Of a DNA stretch of 64,000 nt, positions 46,003 through 54,636 are shown in pieces. Below the pieces are notes generated by a model. It had not been told where the DNA came from. It did no database searches and worked only from the letters and a program-made list of their open reading frames with translations. Origin of the DNA: Cupriavidus yeoncheonensis (lineage in GTDB: Bacteria; Pseudomonadota; Gammaproteobacteria; Burkholderiales; Burkholderiaceae); NCBI RefSeq assembly GCF_905397275.1, contig NZ_CAJPUY010000001.1, forward strand, positions 421,895-485,894, given 5' to 3'. A program made the position numbers and the translations under genes. Each line of letters begins with the position of its first letter. Position 1 is the stretch's first letter.

Positions 46003-48444
46003 ATGCCAGCCAACCCGTTCCCTGCGCCGCAGCCGCAGGCCATCCACCACGCCCGCGCGCGGCGCGGCAAGCGCTGCCGCCGCGCGGCCACGGCCATTGC
46101 CATGGCCGCAGCGGTGCTGGCGCAGCGGCCCGCTGTTGCGCAATGGGACACCGCTGCGCCAACGCAGGACAGTGCCGTCCTGCCGGAAGTGCTGGTGGTG
46201 GCGGCCGCGCCGCTGCCCGGCATCGGCGTGGACAGCAGCCTGGTGCCCTACACCGTGCAGACCGTGCGCGGCGCTGACCTGAACGGCACGCGCGCGAGCA
46301 ACCTGGCCGACTACCTGGGCCGCAACCTGGCTGGCGTCAACGTCAACGATATCCAGGGCAGCCCCTTCCAGAGCGACATCACCTACCGCGGCTACCGCGC
46401 TTCATCGATCGCGGGTGTGCCGCAAGGCCTGTCGGTCTATCTCGATGGCATCCGCATCAACGAGCCGTTCGGCGACGTGATCAGCTGGGACATGATCCCG
46501 GAGGCTGCCCTGGAAAGCGTGTCGATGGTCTCCAGCGCCAACCCGGCCTATGGCCTGAACAGCCTGGGCGGCGCGCTGGCCATGACCACGCGCTCGGGCC
46601 TGGACTCGCCCGGCTTCACCGCCGACCTGTCCTATGGCAGCGGCAACCGCAAGCGCGCCGACCTGTCGGGCGGCGTGCGCGGCGAAGGCGGCTGGCACGC
46701 CTTCGCCGCCGGCACGCTGTTCCAGGAGCACGGCTGGCGGGACGACTCGTCAGGGCAACTCGGCAACGTCTTTGCCAAGGCGGGCTACGCGGGCGAGACC
46801 GACAGCTTCGATGTATCGCTGCTCCATGGCCGCAGCACGCTGACCGGCAATGGACTGGTACCGGCCTACCATGCCAGCGGCAACGGGACTGAGCCCGACC
46901 TCTACCAGCTGAACCGCCGCGCGGTTTATACCTACCCGGACCAGACGCGCAACCAGCTCACCCAGGTCGCCGTCAACGGCCGCCACTGGTTCGACGACAA
47001 GACCAGCGCAGCCGCCCTTGCCTATGTGCGCACCAGCCGGCGCGACACCACCAGCGGCGACGTCAACCCCGACTACGAAGCCTATGCCCAAGCCTGCGAG
47101 GACGGGTTCAATGCCGACGGCAGCCCGCGTGGCGACGGCTGCGGCTTCACCCGTGCCGAAGGCGCCGCGCTGCACCCCGCCGTGGTCAATACCAGCCATA
47201 TGCGGCAGCAGACCGTGGGCGTGGCGCTCAGCCTGGCCAGGGAGACCGGACACCACGTGCTGAATGCCGGCATCAGCCTGGACCGGAGCCGGCTGACCTA
47301 CTCCCAGTATGCCCAGCCGGGCAGCTTCACCGACGACCGCGGCGCCGTGGCCGACGCCGGTGCGCCAAACAGCCTGGTCTCCGGCGTCAGCGGCAATGCC
47401 CGCACGTTCGGCATATACCTGTCCGACACCTGGACCCTGACGCCGAGCACGTTCCTGACGGCGTCGGCACGATGGAATCTCGCCACGGTGAGCAATACCC
47501 TGCAGAACAGCGACGGCAGCGAGCAAGCGCGAGAGAGCTTTACCTACCGCCGTCTCAATCCCGCGCTGGGCCTGGTGCAGAAGCTGGGCGGCGGCGTCTC
47601 GGTGTTTGGCGGCTACGCGCAGAACAACCGCGTGCCCACTGTGCTCGAACTCGGCTGTGCCGACCCGACGCAGCCGTGCCGCCTGCCCGCAGGGCTGCAG
47701 GCGGACCCTTACCTGAAGCAGGTCGTCTCGCACGCCTATGAAACCGGTGTGCGCTGGCGCCCCGGCAAGGACACCGACCTCACCGCGACGCTCTACCGCA
47801 TCGACAACCACGACGACATCCTGTTCCTGCGCGCGCCCAACACACAGATGGGCTACTTCGCCAACTTCGACCGCACCCGCAACCAGGGCCTTGACCTCAC
47901 CGCCCGCCAGCGCATCGGCGCTGTCACCTTGCGCTTTGCCTACAGCTACCTGCAGGCAACCTACCAGGCGACCGGGCAGCTTGCGGTCGGCGAGCGCACC
48001 ATCAACGTCCACCCCGGTATGCGCATGGCAGGCCTGCCGCGCCACACACTCAAGTTCGGTGCAGACTGGCAGGCGCTGGCGGGGCTGACGCTGGGCGCCG
48101 ACCTGGTCGCCGTGTCCGACAGCGCCGCCAGCGGCAATGAAGACGGACTGCGCGGCGACCCCCAGCCGGACCAGCCGCCCAAGGCGGCCAACTGGCACGT
48201 GCCCGGCTACGCCACGGTCAACCTGCGCGCGGTGTACCAGTTCAACAAGCACTTCGAGGTCTATGCCCGCGTGGCCAACTTGCTTGACCGTCGCTACGAG
48301 ACCTACGGCCAGGTCGCGAACAATGTGTTTCCCGGCGGCACCCTGGTGCAGCCCCACGTCGCGCCAGGCGACAGTGCGACGGCGTTGTTCGTGGCTCCGG
48401 GGGCGCCGCGGAGTGTCTGGCTGGGCGTGGTGTACCGGATGTAG
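46003..48444 (+). CDS. TonB-dependent outer-membrane receptor
   Basis: An 813-residue receptor. After a long basic N-terminus the signal peptide ends near AVAQ (about 46). LPEVLVVAA may be the TonB box. The plug domain spans about 75-215 (NLADYLGRNLAGVNVND, YLDGIRINEPFGDVISWD) and the rest forms the 22-strand barrel. The ATG at 46003 follows CGGAGGAGACGCAAG. It is divergent from the alcohol dehydrogenase. The ligand is not known; uptake of a metal complex such as a lanthanide chelate is an inference from the neighbour. Confidence 0.9.
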   Translation: MPANPFPAPQPQAIHHARARRGKRCRRAATAIAMAAAVLAQRPAVAQWDTAAPTQDSAVLPEVLVVAAAPLPGIGVDSSLVPYTVQTVRGADLNGTRASNLADYLGRNLAGVNVNDIQGSPFQSDITYRGYRASSIAGVPQGLSVYLDGIRINEPFGDVISWDMIPEAALESVSMVSSANPAYGLNSLGGALAMTTRSGLDSPGFTADLSYGSGNRKRADLSGGVRGEGGWHAFAAGTLFQEHGWRDDSSGQLGNVFAKAGYAGETDSFDVSLLHGRSTLTGNGLVPAYHASGNGTEPDLYQLNRRAVYTYPDQTRNQLTQVAVNGRHWFDDKTSAAALAYVRTSRRDTTSGDVNPDYEAYAQACEDGFNADGSPRGDGCGFTRAEGAALHPAVVNTSHMRQQTVGVALSLARETGHHVLNAGISLDRSRLTYSQYAQPGSFTDDRGAVADAGAPNSLVSGVSGNARTFGIYLSDTWTLTPSTFLTASARWNLATVSNTLQNSDGSEQARESFTYRRLNPALGLVQKLGGGVSVFGGYAQNNRVPTVLELGCADPTQPCRLPAGLQADPYLKQVVSHAYETGVRWRPGKDTDLTATLYRIDNHDDILFLRAPNTQMGYFANFDRTRNQGLDLTARQRIGAVTLRFAYSYLQATYQATGQLAVGERTINVHPGMRMAGLPRHTLKFGADWQALAGLTLGADLVAVSDSAASGNEDGLRGDPQPDQPPKAANWHVPGYATVNLRAVYQFNKHFEVYARVANLLDRRYETYGQVANNVFPGGTLVQPHVAPGDSATALFVAPGAPRSVWLGVVYRM

Positions 48445-48604
48445 CGGCCGCCCGAGAGGGCCTTGTCCTGAAAACACACAGGCGTTTCAATCCTGATTCA
48501 ATCCTGGCGCGCGGCGACTCTAGCCCGTTTTCACGATAGGCCCGTGCGCCCTGGTGTACTACGCTCGAAAAAAATGGATCACACCACTGAAACCGGGGGG
48601 AATC

Positions 48605-49381
48605 ATGGGTGAGCGTATTTCGCGCGTGCGGCACGCGCCGGCTGGCCCTGCGCTATCTGAAGCGCCTGCAGAAGGCATGGCGGCCCCTTCGGCGCCATCG
48701 CGGCGAACACCATCACCCGGGACGGATCCCACCGCGCATTCCGGCGCTCCCGACCCGCATTGCCCTGCTGCCCAAGGCGAGCACGCCGCCGCAACCGGCC
48801 GGCTGTCGGGCGCGGATGATCCGCTCCTGGGCTGCCTGCTGCTGATGAACCGGACCCTGCAACGACCGGTGTCGTCCGCAGCCCTGCAGGAAAGGCTGCC
48901 CCGGGAAGGGGTGAACCTGACCTTGCCACTGCTGGGCATCGCCGCGGCGCATTTCGGCTTGTCGACCCAGCTGGTGGCTTGCAGTCTCGACGAGATCTCG
49001 GACACCATGCTGCCGGCCATCCTGTTGCTGGGCGGGAACCGGCCGTGCGTGCTGCTCCGGCGCAGCGAATACGGACAATGCGGACGGCTGATCGTCGCCC
49101 TGCCAGGTTGGGGCGGCGGGGTGCAGGAAGTCGGTCACGATGAACTGCTGGCCCAGTACAGCGGGCACGCAGTCCTGGCGCAGCCCGCGTCAGAGCCCGA
49201 ATTCCCGGCCGATACCGAACTCCACCAGCCCTGCCCACCGTCCGGCATGGTGCCGCAGCCAGCATGGCCTGGCCATGGCGAGCGGCTGCTTGCCGCGACG
49301 CTCAAGGTGCTAAGCCTGGCAGGCAGCCGGCTGAAGATGTGGCCCGCACTGGCCGGCACAGCATCCCGGGAGCAGGTCTAG
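48605..49381 (+). CDS. Orphan N-terminal domain of a type I secretion ATPase (LapB-like), probably truncated
   Basis: A 258-residue protein. Residues about 70-200 resemble the degenerate C39-like domain at the start of LapB-type ABC exporters (DPLLGCLLLMNRTLQRPVS, LPAILLLGGNRPCVLL, LLAQYSGHAVLAQP). The membrane and ATPase domains that should follow are absent; the rest is a Pro-rich tail. No membrane fusion protein or TolC partner is nearby. It may be a relic or a domain with a new job. The ATG at 48605 has a G-run upstream. Confidence 0.6.
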   Translation: MGERISRVRHAPAGPALSEAPAEGMAAPSAPSRRTPSPGTDPTAHSGAPDPHCPAAQGEHAAATGRLSGADDPLLGCLLLMNRTLQRPVSSAALQERLPREGVNLTLPLLGIAAAHFGLSTQLVACSLDEISDTMLPAILLLGGNRPCVLLRRSEYGQCGRLIVALPGWGGGVQEVGHDELLAQYSGHAVLAQPASEPEFPADTELHQPCPPSGMVPQPAWPGHGERLLAATLKVLSLAGSRLKMWPALAGTASREQV

Positions 49382-49748
49382 AAATTATCACGCAGCTTGC
49401 CGCCTGCTCCGATGCGATGGCCGGAGAACCGGGAATCTGGCGGTCCCGGTCGGCATTGCGCTGAAGCATGTGCTCCTTGACTTTCAAAAGGCGGAATCTA
49501 GGATTCTGAGAGCCACGGCGACCTGTATGCGAGTATTTCTCCTTCGCAGCAGCCTGGCTGACCAGCTGAAGCCATTACGCGCTGGCCATCGCGAATCAGG
49601 CAGACCGTCGCACTTGCCGGACCAGGCGTGGCATGCAGCCTGGCGAGGTTGCTCATGAGGGCCGTACACTCGAAAAAGGGCGCTACCGGTTGTCGATTCG
49701 TGGACCACGCGACTAAAAACAAACCGAATCATCGGGATAAGGGTCAAC
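49382..49748. other. Intergenic region before lipase-like gene
   Basis: About 370 bases, with no gene that I can support. CTCGAAAAA near 49669 and TGGACCACGCGACTAAAA near 49701 resemble the sequence at about 48563-48592 upstream of the preceding gene. Confidence 0.4.
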
Positions 49749-51314
49749 ATGAATCCGATCAAGCGAAAGCATTGTATTGCGGCCTTAGCCTGCCTGACAC
49801 TCAGTGCGGGGGCCTTCGCGCAATCCGTGCACGGACTGCGGGGCCAGTTGCTGGATCAGACCACCACGCTGCGCGTCAGTGCGGGCGCGTTGGCGAACCT
49901 GCTAGGTTCAAGCCATGCAGGACGGCAGCTTATGCGGGTCGCCGGTACTCCGGCCTGCGCCCTGGAGATCGTGTACTTCCGCTACGGCACGATCGGCGGC
50001 GCCAATGAGACCACCAACGCCAGCGCGGCCCTGATGATTCCCAGCGGCGGCCCGGCCTGCAGCGGGCCACGCCCGACCATGCTGTATGCGCACGGGACCA
50101 CCACCTATCGCCATTTCAATATTGCCGACCTGGCGCAAGCCGACAAGAAAAACGGCGACGGCGCATCCGAAGGCCTGGCCGTTGCCGCCATGTACGCCGC
50201 TCAGGGCTATATCGTCATAGCGAGCAACTACGCGGGATATTCAGGCTCCGGCCTTGCTTATCACCCATACCTCAATGCGGCGCAGCAGTCCGCCGACATG
50301 ATCGACTCGCTCACGGCAGGCCGTGTTGCCATCGGCAGAGCAGCCTCGCGCAAACTGACCTGGGATAGCGGCAAGCTCTTCGTGACGGGCTATTCGCAGG
50401 GCGGCTACGTTGCCATGGCCACGCACCGTGCCCTGCAGGCGGCGGGCGTCAACGTGACGGCGGCGGCGATGGGTTCCGGCCCCTACGCCCTCGGGGCCAT
50501 GGGCGATGCCTTGGTCGCGGGCGAGGTGGATATCGGCTCCACCGTGTTTACGGCCCTGGTGGCAACGAGCTACCAGCATGCCTACGGGAATCTCTATGGG
50601 AGTCCAGGCGATCTCTACGAGCCTGCCTACGCGCATGAGATCGAACGATTGCTGCCGAGTATGACTTCCATCGACGCCTTGATCGGAAAACGAAAACTTC
50701 CTGCCGCTGCGCTCTTCAGCCTTAGCGCGCCCGCCCCGCAGTTTGCCGCGCTGACGCCACCCACCTCGTCACCGATTACGCCGGCAGACCTGACGCCAAT
50801 ATTTGCCCTTGGGTTCGGCCATGGCAACCTCGTGCGCAATGAATATCGTCTGAGCATGCTGCAGGACGGACTCGTGCATCCGGATGGCGCATTCCCGAAC
50901 GCAACCGTTGCGATGGCCCCGGCGGCCAGTCCGGCCCATCCCCTGCGTCAGGCATTCATGCGCAATGACTTGCGCAACTGGACGCCGAACGCTCCGGTTC
51001 AACTCTGCGGCGGGCACAACGACCCGACTGTCTTTTTCTTCAATGCGACCGTCGAGCAGGCTTACTGGAAAAACGCCAAAGTGCCGCAAACACTGACGAC
51101 GGTGCTGGACGTCGATGCCTCTGTCGCCGGGACTGATGATCCCTATGCCGCGATCAAGCAGGGCTTTGCCAGCGCGAAGGCAACACTGGCCGCGCAGGCT
51201 GTCGCCGGCGGCGCTACGGATGGCGGCGCCTCCGCGGTGATCGAGGCTTACCATGGCGATCTGGTGGCGCCGTTTTGCATGGCTGCGGCACGCACGTTTT
51301 TCGGGAGCTTCTGA
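49749..51314 (+). CDS. Secreted lipase-like alpha/beta hydrolase
   Basis: A 521-residue exported protein with a signal peptide ending GAFAQ (about 25). The nucleophile elbow is GYSQGG with Ser216. YAHGTTTYRHFN lies before it, and NYAGYSGSGLAYHPY is the segment common to secretory lipases and some polyester depolymerases. An acid in CGGHNDPTV and a base in YHGDLVAPFC are plausible triad members. The substrate is likely an ester or polyester outside the cell; I cannot separate lipase from oligomer hydrolase. It stands alone after a 370-base gap. Confidence 0.8.
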   Translation: MNPIKRKHCIAALACLTLSAGAFAQSVHGLRGQLLDQTTTLRVSAGALANLLGSSHAGRQLMRVAGTPACALEIVYFRYGTIGGANETTNASAALMIPSGGPACSGPRPTMLYAHGTTTYRHFNIADLAQADKKNGDGASEGLAVAAMYAAQGYIVIASNYAGYSGSGLAYHPYLNAAQQSADMIDSLTAGRVAIGRAASRKLTWDSGKLFVTGYSQGGYVAMATHRALQAAGVNVTAAAMGSGPYALGAMGDALVAGEVDIGSTVFTALVATSYQHAYGNLYGSPGDLYEPAYAHEIERLLPSMTSIDALIGKRKLPAAALFSLSAPAPQFAALTPPTSSPITPADLTPIFALGFGHGNLVRNEYRLSMLQDGLVHPDGAFPNATVAMAPAASPAHPLRQAFMRNDLRNWTPNAPVQLCGGHNDPTVFFFNATVEQAYWKNAKVPQTLTTVLDVDASVAGTDDPYAAIKQGFASAKATLAAQAVAGGATDGGASAVIEAYHGDLVAPFCMAAARTFFGSF

Positions 51315-51708
51315 GGCCTTGTCAGTTTCCTGCGTGAGCGGTGATGAGCAGGCCGGCACGCGTGTGTTTCGCGGTGATGCCGTTGCAGGCGTGCAGCATC
51401 CGCGTGCCTGCCAGGCCGACCATGAGACCAGGCAGGCCGGGACCATTGCGGAAGACCCGGAAGACCTGATACTGGTGCTCCAACGCGCTGCAGGCTCTTC
51501 GTACGCTTGATGCTGAACTGGCGGTTGGCATAGGCCCGCGCAGTTGCCGCGCAGTTGCCGCCCTCTGCGCGATAATGACAATGAAACAGGAGGCGGCAGT
51601 TACCAGATCGGGCATTTGCTCATCTCTGCTAAGGCGGGCTTTCCAGTTGCGGCGCGAACAACGGCCGCCCCGCCCCCAACCATCCACGCTGTGGGGCCGC
51701 GACAGATA
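51315..51708. other. Intergenic region without supported gene
   Basis: Small open frames exist on both strands, but none has a ribosome-binding site, a recognisable family or convincing codon use. The region separates the lipase-like gene from a convergent small gene. Confidence 0.4.
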
Positions 51709-52098
51709 TCAGGCGAGTTTTTCCTTCAGGAATGCCACGAGATAGGGAGTCGCGGCGGCGGCCAGGGTCGATGCGGTGGCTGGGTCAATGCCCATCTTTC
51801 CCGCGAGCGACTCCGCCACCCGGCCAGTCAGGATGCCCTCCCCGCCCTCCTTCAGCGACTGAAAAAAACCATCCCCATGAACCAGGCCTGCGGCGAAAGC
51901 CGCAAAAAAACTCTTGCCTGCATGCTCGCCCATCAGGCCGCCACCCTGTTCTTCCACGTGATCATGAGCGGCTTCTGCCGCATGGCTCAGCATCTGCTGG
52001 GCATCGTCCGCGCCGATGCCCTGATCCGCCAGCGCCTGGGCGGCCTGCCCTCCGTGCTCGGAAGCAAGAAATTCAGTGACGAGTTGCTGCACATCCAT
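51709..52098 (-). CDS. Small helical Ala/Gly-rich protein, possibly DUF937-like
   Basis: A 129-residue soluble protein without signal peptide. The N-terminus MDVQQLVTEFLASEHGGQ and the C-terminal GKMGIDPATASTLAAAATPYL resemble the helical pattern of DUF937/YidB-type proteins. A His/Glu-rich middle (SHAAEAAHDHVEEQGGG) is notable. Function is unknown. GGAGGGCGTGCC upstream of the ATG gives a ribosome-binding site. The family link is tentative. Confidence 0.7.
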   Translation of the reverse strand: MDVQQLVTEFLASEHGGQAAQALADQGIGADDAQQMLSHAAEAAHDHVEEQGGGLMGEHAGKSFFAAFAAGLVHGDGFFQSLKEGGEGILTGRVAESLAGKMGIDPATASTLAAAATPYLVAFLKEKLA

Positions 52099-52332
52099 GG
52101 CACGCCCTCCTGAAGGGACACGGTTGCTTGACCCGAACCGGGACTAGTGCGGCAAACGGGCGAATGCCGCCGGGTGATGCTGTCACTACTGCGTGAAAGC
52201 TGGCCGACCCGGTGACAGACGTGTCGGCCCACGCGCGCGCCCGTCATCGCAGTGGAGTGGGACAGTAGCGTCGGTCGGCCTGCTCTGAGTCATTCGAAAG
52301 CAGGGCTGGAGGGCCCCACGCAGCGGATGCCT

Positions 52333-52818
52333 TCAGGAGCAAGCCTTCCCGTGATCCGGCTTGTAGCCCTTGGCCTTCGCGTCCGACTCCGACATGTATT
52401 CGCCGCTCTTGGTCTTGCCATAGTAGCGGTCGGACGGGCAATGGTAGACCTTTGTGGATGCGTTGACCCAGACCTGACCCGGGCCACCGCCCGGCGCCAC
52501 GGCGGTCTTCTTCTCGCCTGCCGGGGCCAGCGGCGCTGCGGGCTTCGACGGGGCCGCCGTTGCGGCGGATGAAGACGCTGCCGTCTTCGGCGCGGGACCG
52601 ACGGCCGCGGGCGCCGAAGCGGCAGCCTCGGCGCCATACCAATCCTTGATGCCCTTGTGTCCGGTGCAAGCGCCTTTCTTTGTCGCGCCCGAATAGTAGG
52701 TCCCGTCCTTGCAGAGGGCGGTACTGTCGGCCGGCGCGCCAGCGGGTGCCTGCGCATGGGCACCGAGCGACATGCCCAGCGCGGCCGCTGCGACCATCGA
52801 TAACAGCAGTGTCTTCAT
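52333..52818 (-). CDS. Exported DUF3761-like protein
   Basis: A 161-residue secreted protein with signal peptide 1-23 (GAHAQA). A first module, ALCKDGTYYSGATKKGACTG followed by HKGIKDWYG, resembles DUF3761. An Ala/Pro-rich linker leads to a second module (QVWVNASTKVYHCPSDRYYG then KGYKPDHGKAC) with two cysteines. Function is unknown; such proteins are common in Burkholderiales. The ATG at 52816-52818 follows GGGAGC; the longer frame would bury the signal peptide. Confidence 0.8.
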   Translation of the reverse strand: MKTLLLSMVAAAALGMSLGAHAQAPAGAPADSTALCKDGTYYSGATKKGACTGHKGIKDWYGAEAAASAPAAVGPAPKTAASSSAATAAPSKPAAPLAPAGEKKTAVAPGGGPGQVWVNASTKVYHCPSDRYYGKTKSGEYMSESDAKAKGYKPDHGKACS

Positions 52819-53337
52819 TGGCTGCTCCCATATCCGGGTGAAACCACGGCATGAAATGCGTCTGCACGACGCTGTCGACAGGCTGATCAGGCATTGCCCG
52901 AGGTGAATTGCCGGCACTGGCAGTGCCGCGGGCGACCATGCCTGGTGCGGGGCGCGCGGTATTGCGGCGTTTTGCCCCACCCGTCTTCATTAACTGCTGC
53001 AAGGTGCCCGCCGTTGACAACGGGTCGTGAATTAGTGGAAACAGCAGCAGCTGGCGTTTTCCGTATCCGCCGCGTCCGTGGGGCTGCACCAATCGCCGCG
53101 GTGAGCGGGAGCCGGGACGATGACGGCGTCTGGTCGCCGGGTGCACGGCAGGATCCATTTCCAATCGGTCTGGCAAACGCAGCGGGAGCGGTAGGCATGC
53201 AGACAGGTAGGCGCCTCGTTCAATGTTTGCTTTGGTCGACGCATCGACGCAAATCGCACTATCTGGCAAAGTACGGCATTTTCATGCCGGGACGGCCGGG
53301 CCCCTCGCAAGCCGCTCTCAACGCAAGGAGCACCATT
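52819..53337. other. Divergent intergenic region before MASE1 gene
   Basis: About 520 bases. The reading frame of the MASE1 gene extends leftwards, but without family similarity. The perfect palindrome CGGCACTG-G-CAGTGCCG at 52912-52928 is operator-like. Otherwise nothing is recognised. Confidence 0.45.
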
Positions 53338-54636
53338 GTGAACCCAATCGCTCGCGGCGCTGCCCTGCTCCTGTGGGCAGCGCTGTACTTCGGCTCCGGC
53401 TATGTTTCCCACAAGATCAACGGCCCGTTTGCCACCACCGGCTATATCTGGTTGCCGGCAGGCGTGACGGTTGCGGCCTTCATGCTGGCACCGGCGCGGC
53501 GCTGGCTGGCGCTCGGCATGGCCTTCTTCGCGGCACAGATGCTGCTGGGCGCGGTCGAAGGCCGCGACGCCTGGCGCATGGTGCTGTTCTCCCTCGACGA
53601 AATCGGCTTTGCCGCAGTTGCCGTCGCGCTGGTCCGCCTCACACGCCTGACCCGGTTTTCGCTTGAAGGCCTTGCCTTCGTTCGCGCGCTGCTGATTGCC
53701 GGTCTGGTGTGCAGCGTCGCAAGCGCCGCTTTTGGCGCGGGCTGGTACACGATCGTGACGGGCGCTCCGTTCTGGCCGGTTGCCCGGGTCTGGGCCGCCT
53801 CCGACCTGGTGGGGGTGCTTATCATGACGCCTGTCCTGGCCGGTTGGTCGCACTTCCGGGCCAAACGCTCGGGCAGCATCAGCCGCAGCGACTTCCTGTT
53901 CGGCCTGGGCGCATTTGGCGCACTGCTGGTGACTGCGCTGCTCATCTTCGATGGGATCGGCCTGCCGCCGCTACCAAGCGGCCTTTCGTTCGCGCTGACG
54001 TACATTCCGCTGTTCTTTGTCACGGTCGTGACCCTGCTGTGGGGCGCGCGCGCCGGATCTGCTTCGGTCGCCCTGCTCGCTTGCTTCGTCCTGATCAATA
54101 CCAGCCAGGGCGATGGGCCCTTCGTGGAGACTGCCCTGCATCGCGGCAGGTCACTGCTGGAAGCCCAACTCTACCTGGCAGTGGCTGCCCTGCTGACGCT
54201 GCTGATCAATACACTCAAGACAAGCCGCGAACAACTCCATGAGCAATCCGCCACCCGGCAGAACGACGTGGAACTGGCGCTTGCCGCCAGCGCCCAGCTG
54301 ATCTATTGCCTGGATCCCCATCACGGCACGATCCGCTGGAGCGGCAACCTTGAGCGCGCCCTGGGCGTGTCCGAAGCGGACTTCTCCGATCTCGACAAGG
54401 TCCTTGCCCGGGTCCACCCCGAGGACCGCGCGCTGGTGCGCGGCCGCTGGCTTCGCGAAAGCGACGGCGAATCACGCGATGACTTGCGGTTCCGGCTGCA
54501 ATTGCCGGCCGGCACCACGACGACGCTCGTCGATATGAGCGGTCCCCTGCTCGATGGCGACGAATCGGTTGCCGTCATCGCCGGTGCATGGCGCGTGGTC
54601 AGACCTGTTCAAGCGGAAAGCCGGATCGCGGCATGA
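53338..54636 (+). CDS. MASE1-PAS membrane sensor without output domain
   Basis: A 432-residue protein. About eight membrane helices (residues 5-300) form a MASE1-type sensor (GYIWLPAGVTVAAFML, SDLVGVLIMTPVLAGW). A PAS-like domain follows (about 310-420; IYCLDPHHGTIRWSGNLERA, RVHPEDRALVRGRW). No kinase, GGDEF or EAL domain follows. The GTG at 53338 has AAGGAG seven bases upstream and is preferred to an ATG at 53284 that lacks one. The stop overlaps the start of the next gene by four bases, so the two are translationally coupled. Confidence 0.8.
   Translation: MNPIARGAALLLWAALYFGSGYVSHKINGPFATTGYIWLPAGVTVAAFMLAPARRWLALGMAFFAAQMLLGAVEGRDAWRMVLFSLDEIGFAAVAVALVRLTRLTRFSLEGLAFVRALLIAGLVCSVASAAFGAGWYTIVTGAPFWPVARVWAASDLVGVLIMTPVLAGWSHFRAKRSGSISRSDFLFGLGAFGALLVTALLIFDGIGLPPLPSGLSFALTYIPLFFVTVVTLLWGARAGSASVALLACFVLINTSQGDGPFVETALHRGRSLLEAQLYLAVAALLTLLINTLKTSREQLHEQSATRQNDVELALAASAQLIYCLDPHHGTIRWSGNLERALGVSEADFSDLDKVLARVHPEDRALVRGRWLRESDGESRDDLRFRLQLPAGTTTTLVDMSGPLLDGDESVAVIAGAWRVVRPVQAESRIAA

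Noticed and set aside
51322..51687. 121-codon minus-strand frame in the gap after the lipase-like gene
   Set aside because: No ribosome-binding site, no family resemblance, and cysteine/arginine-rich start; not supported.
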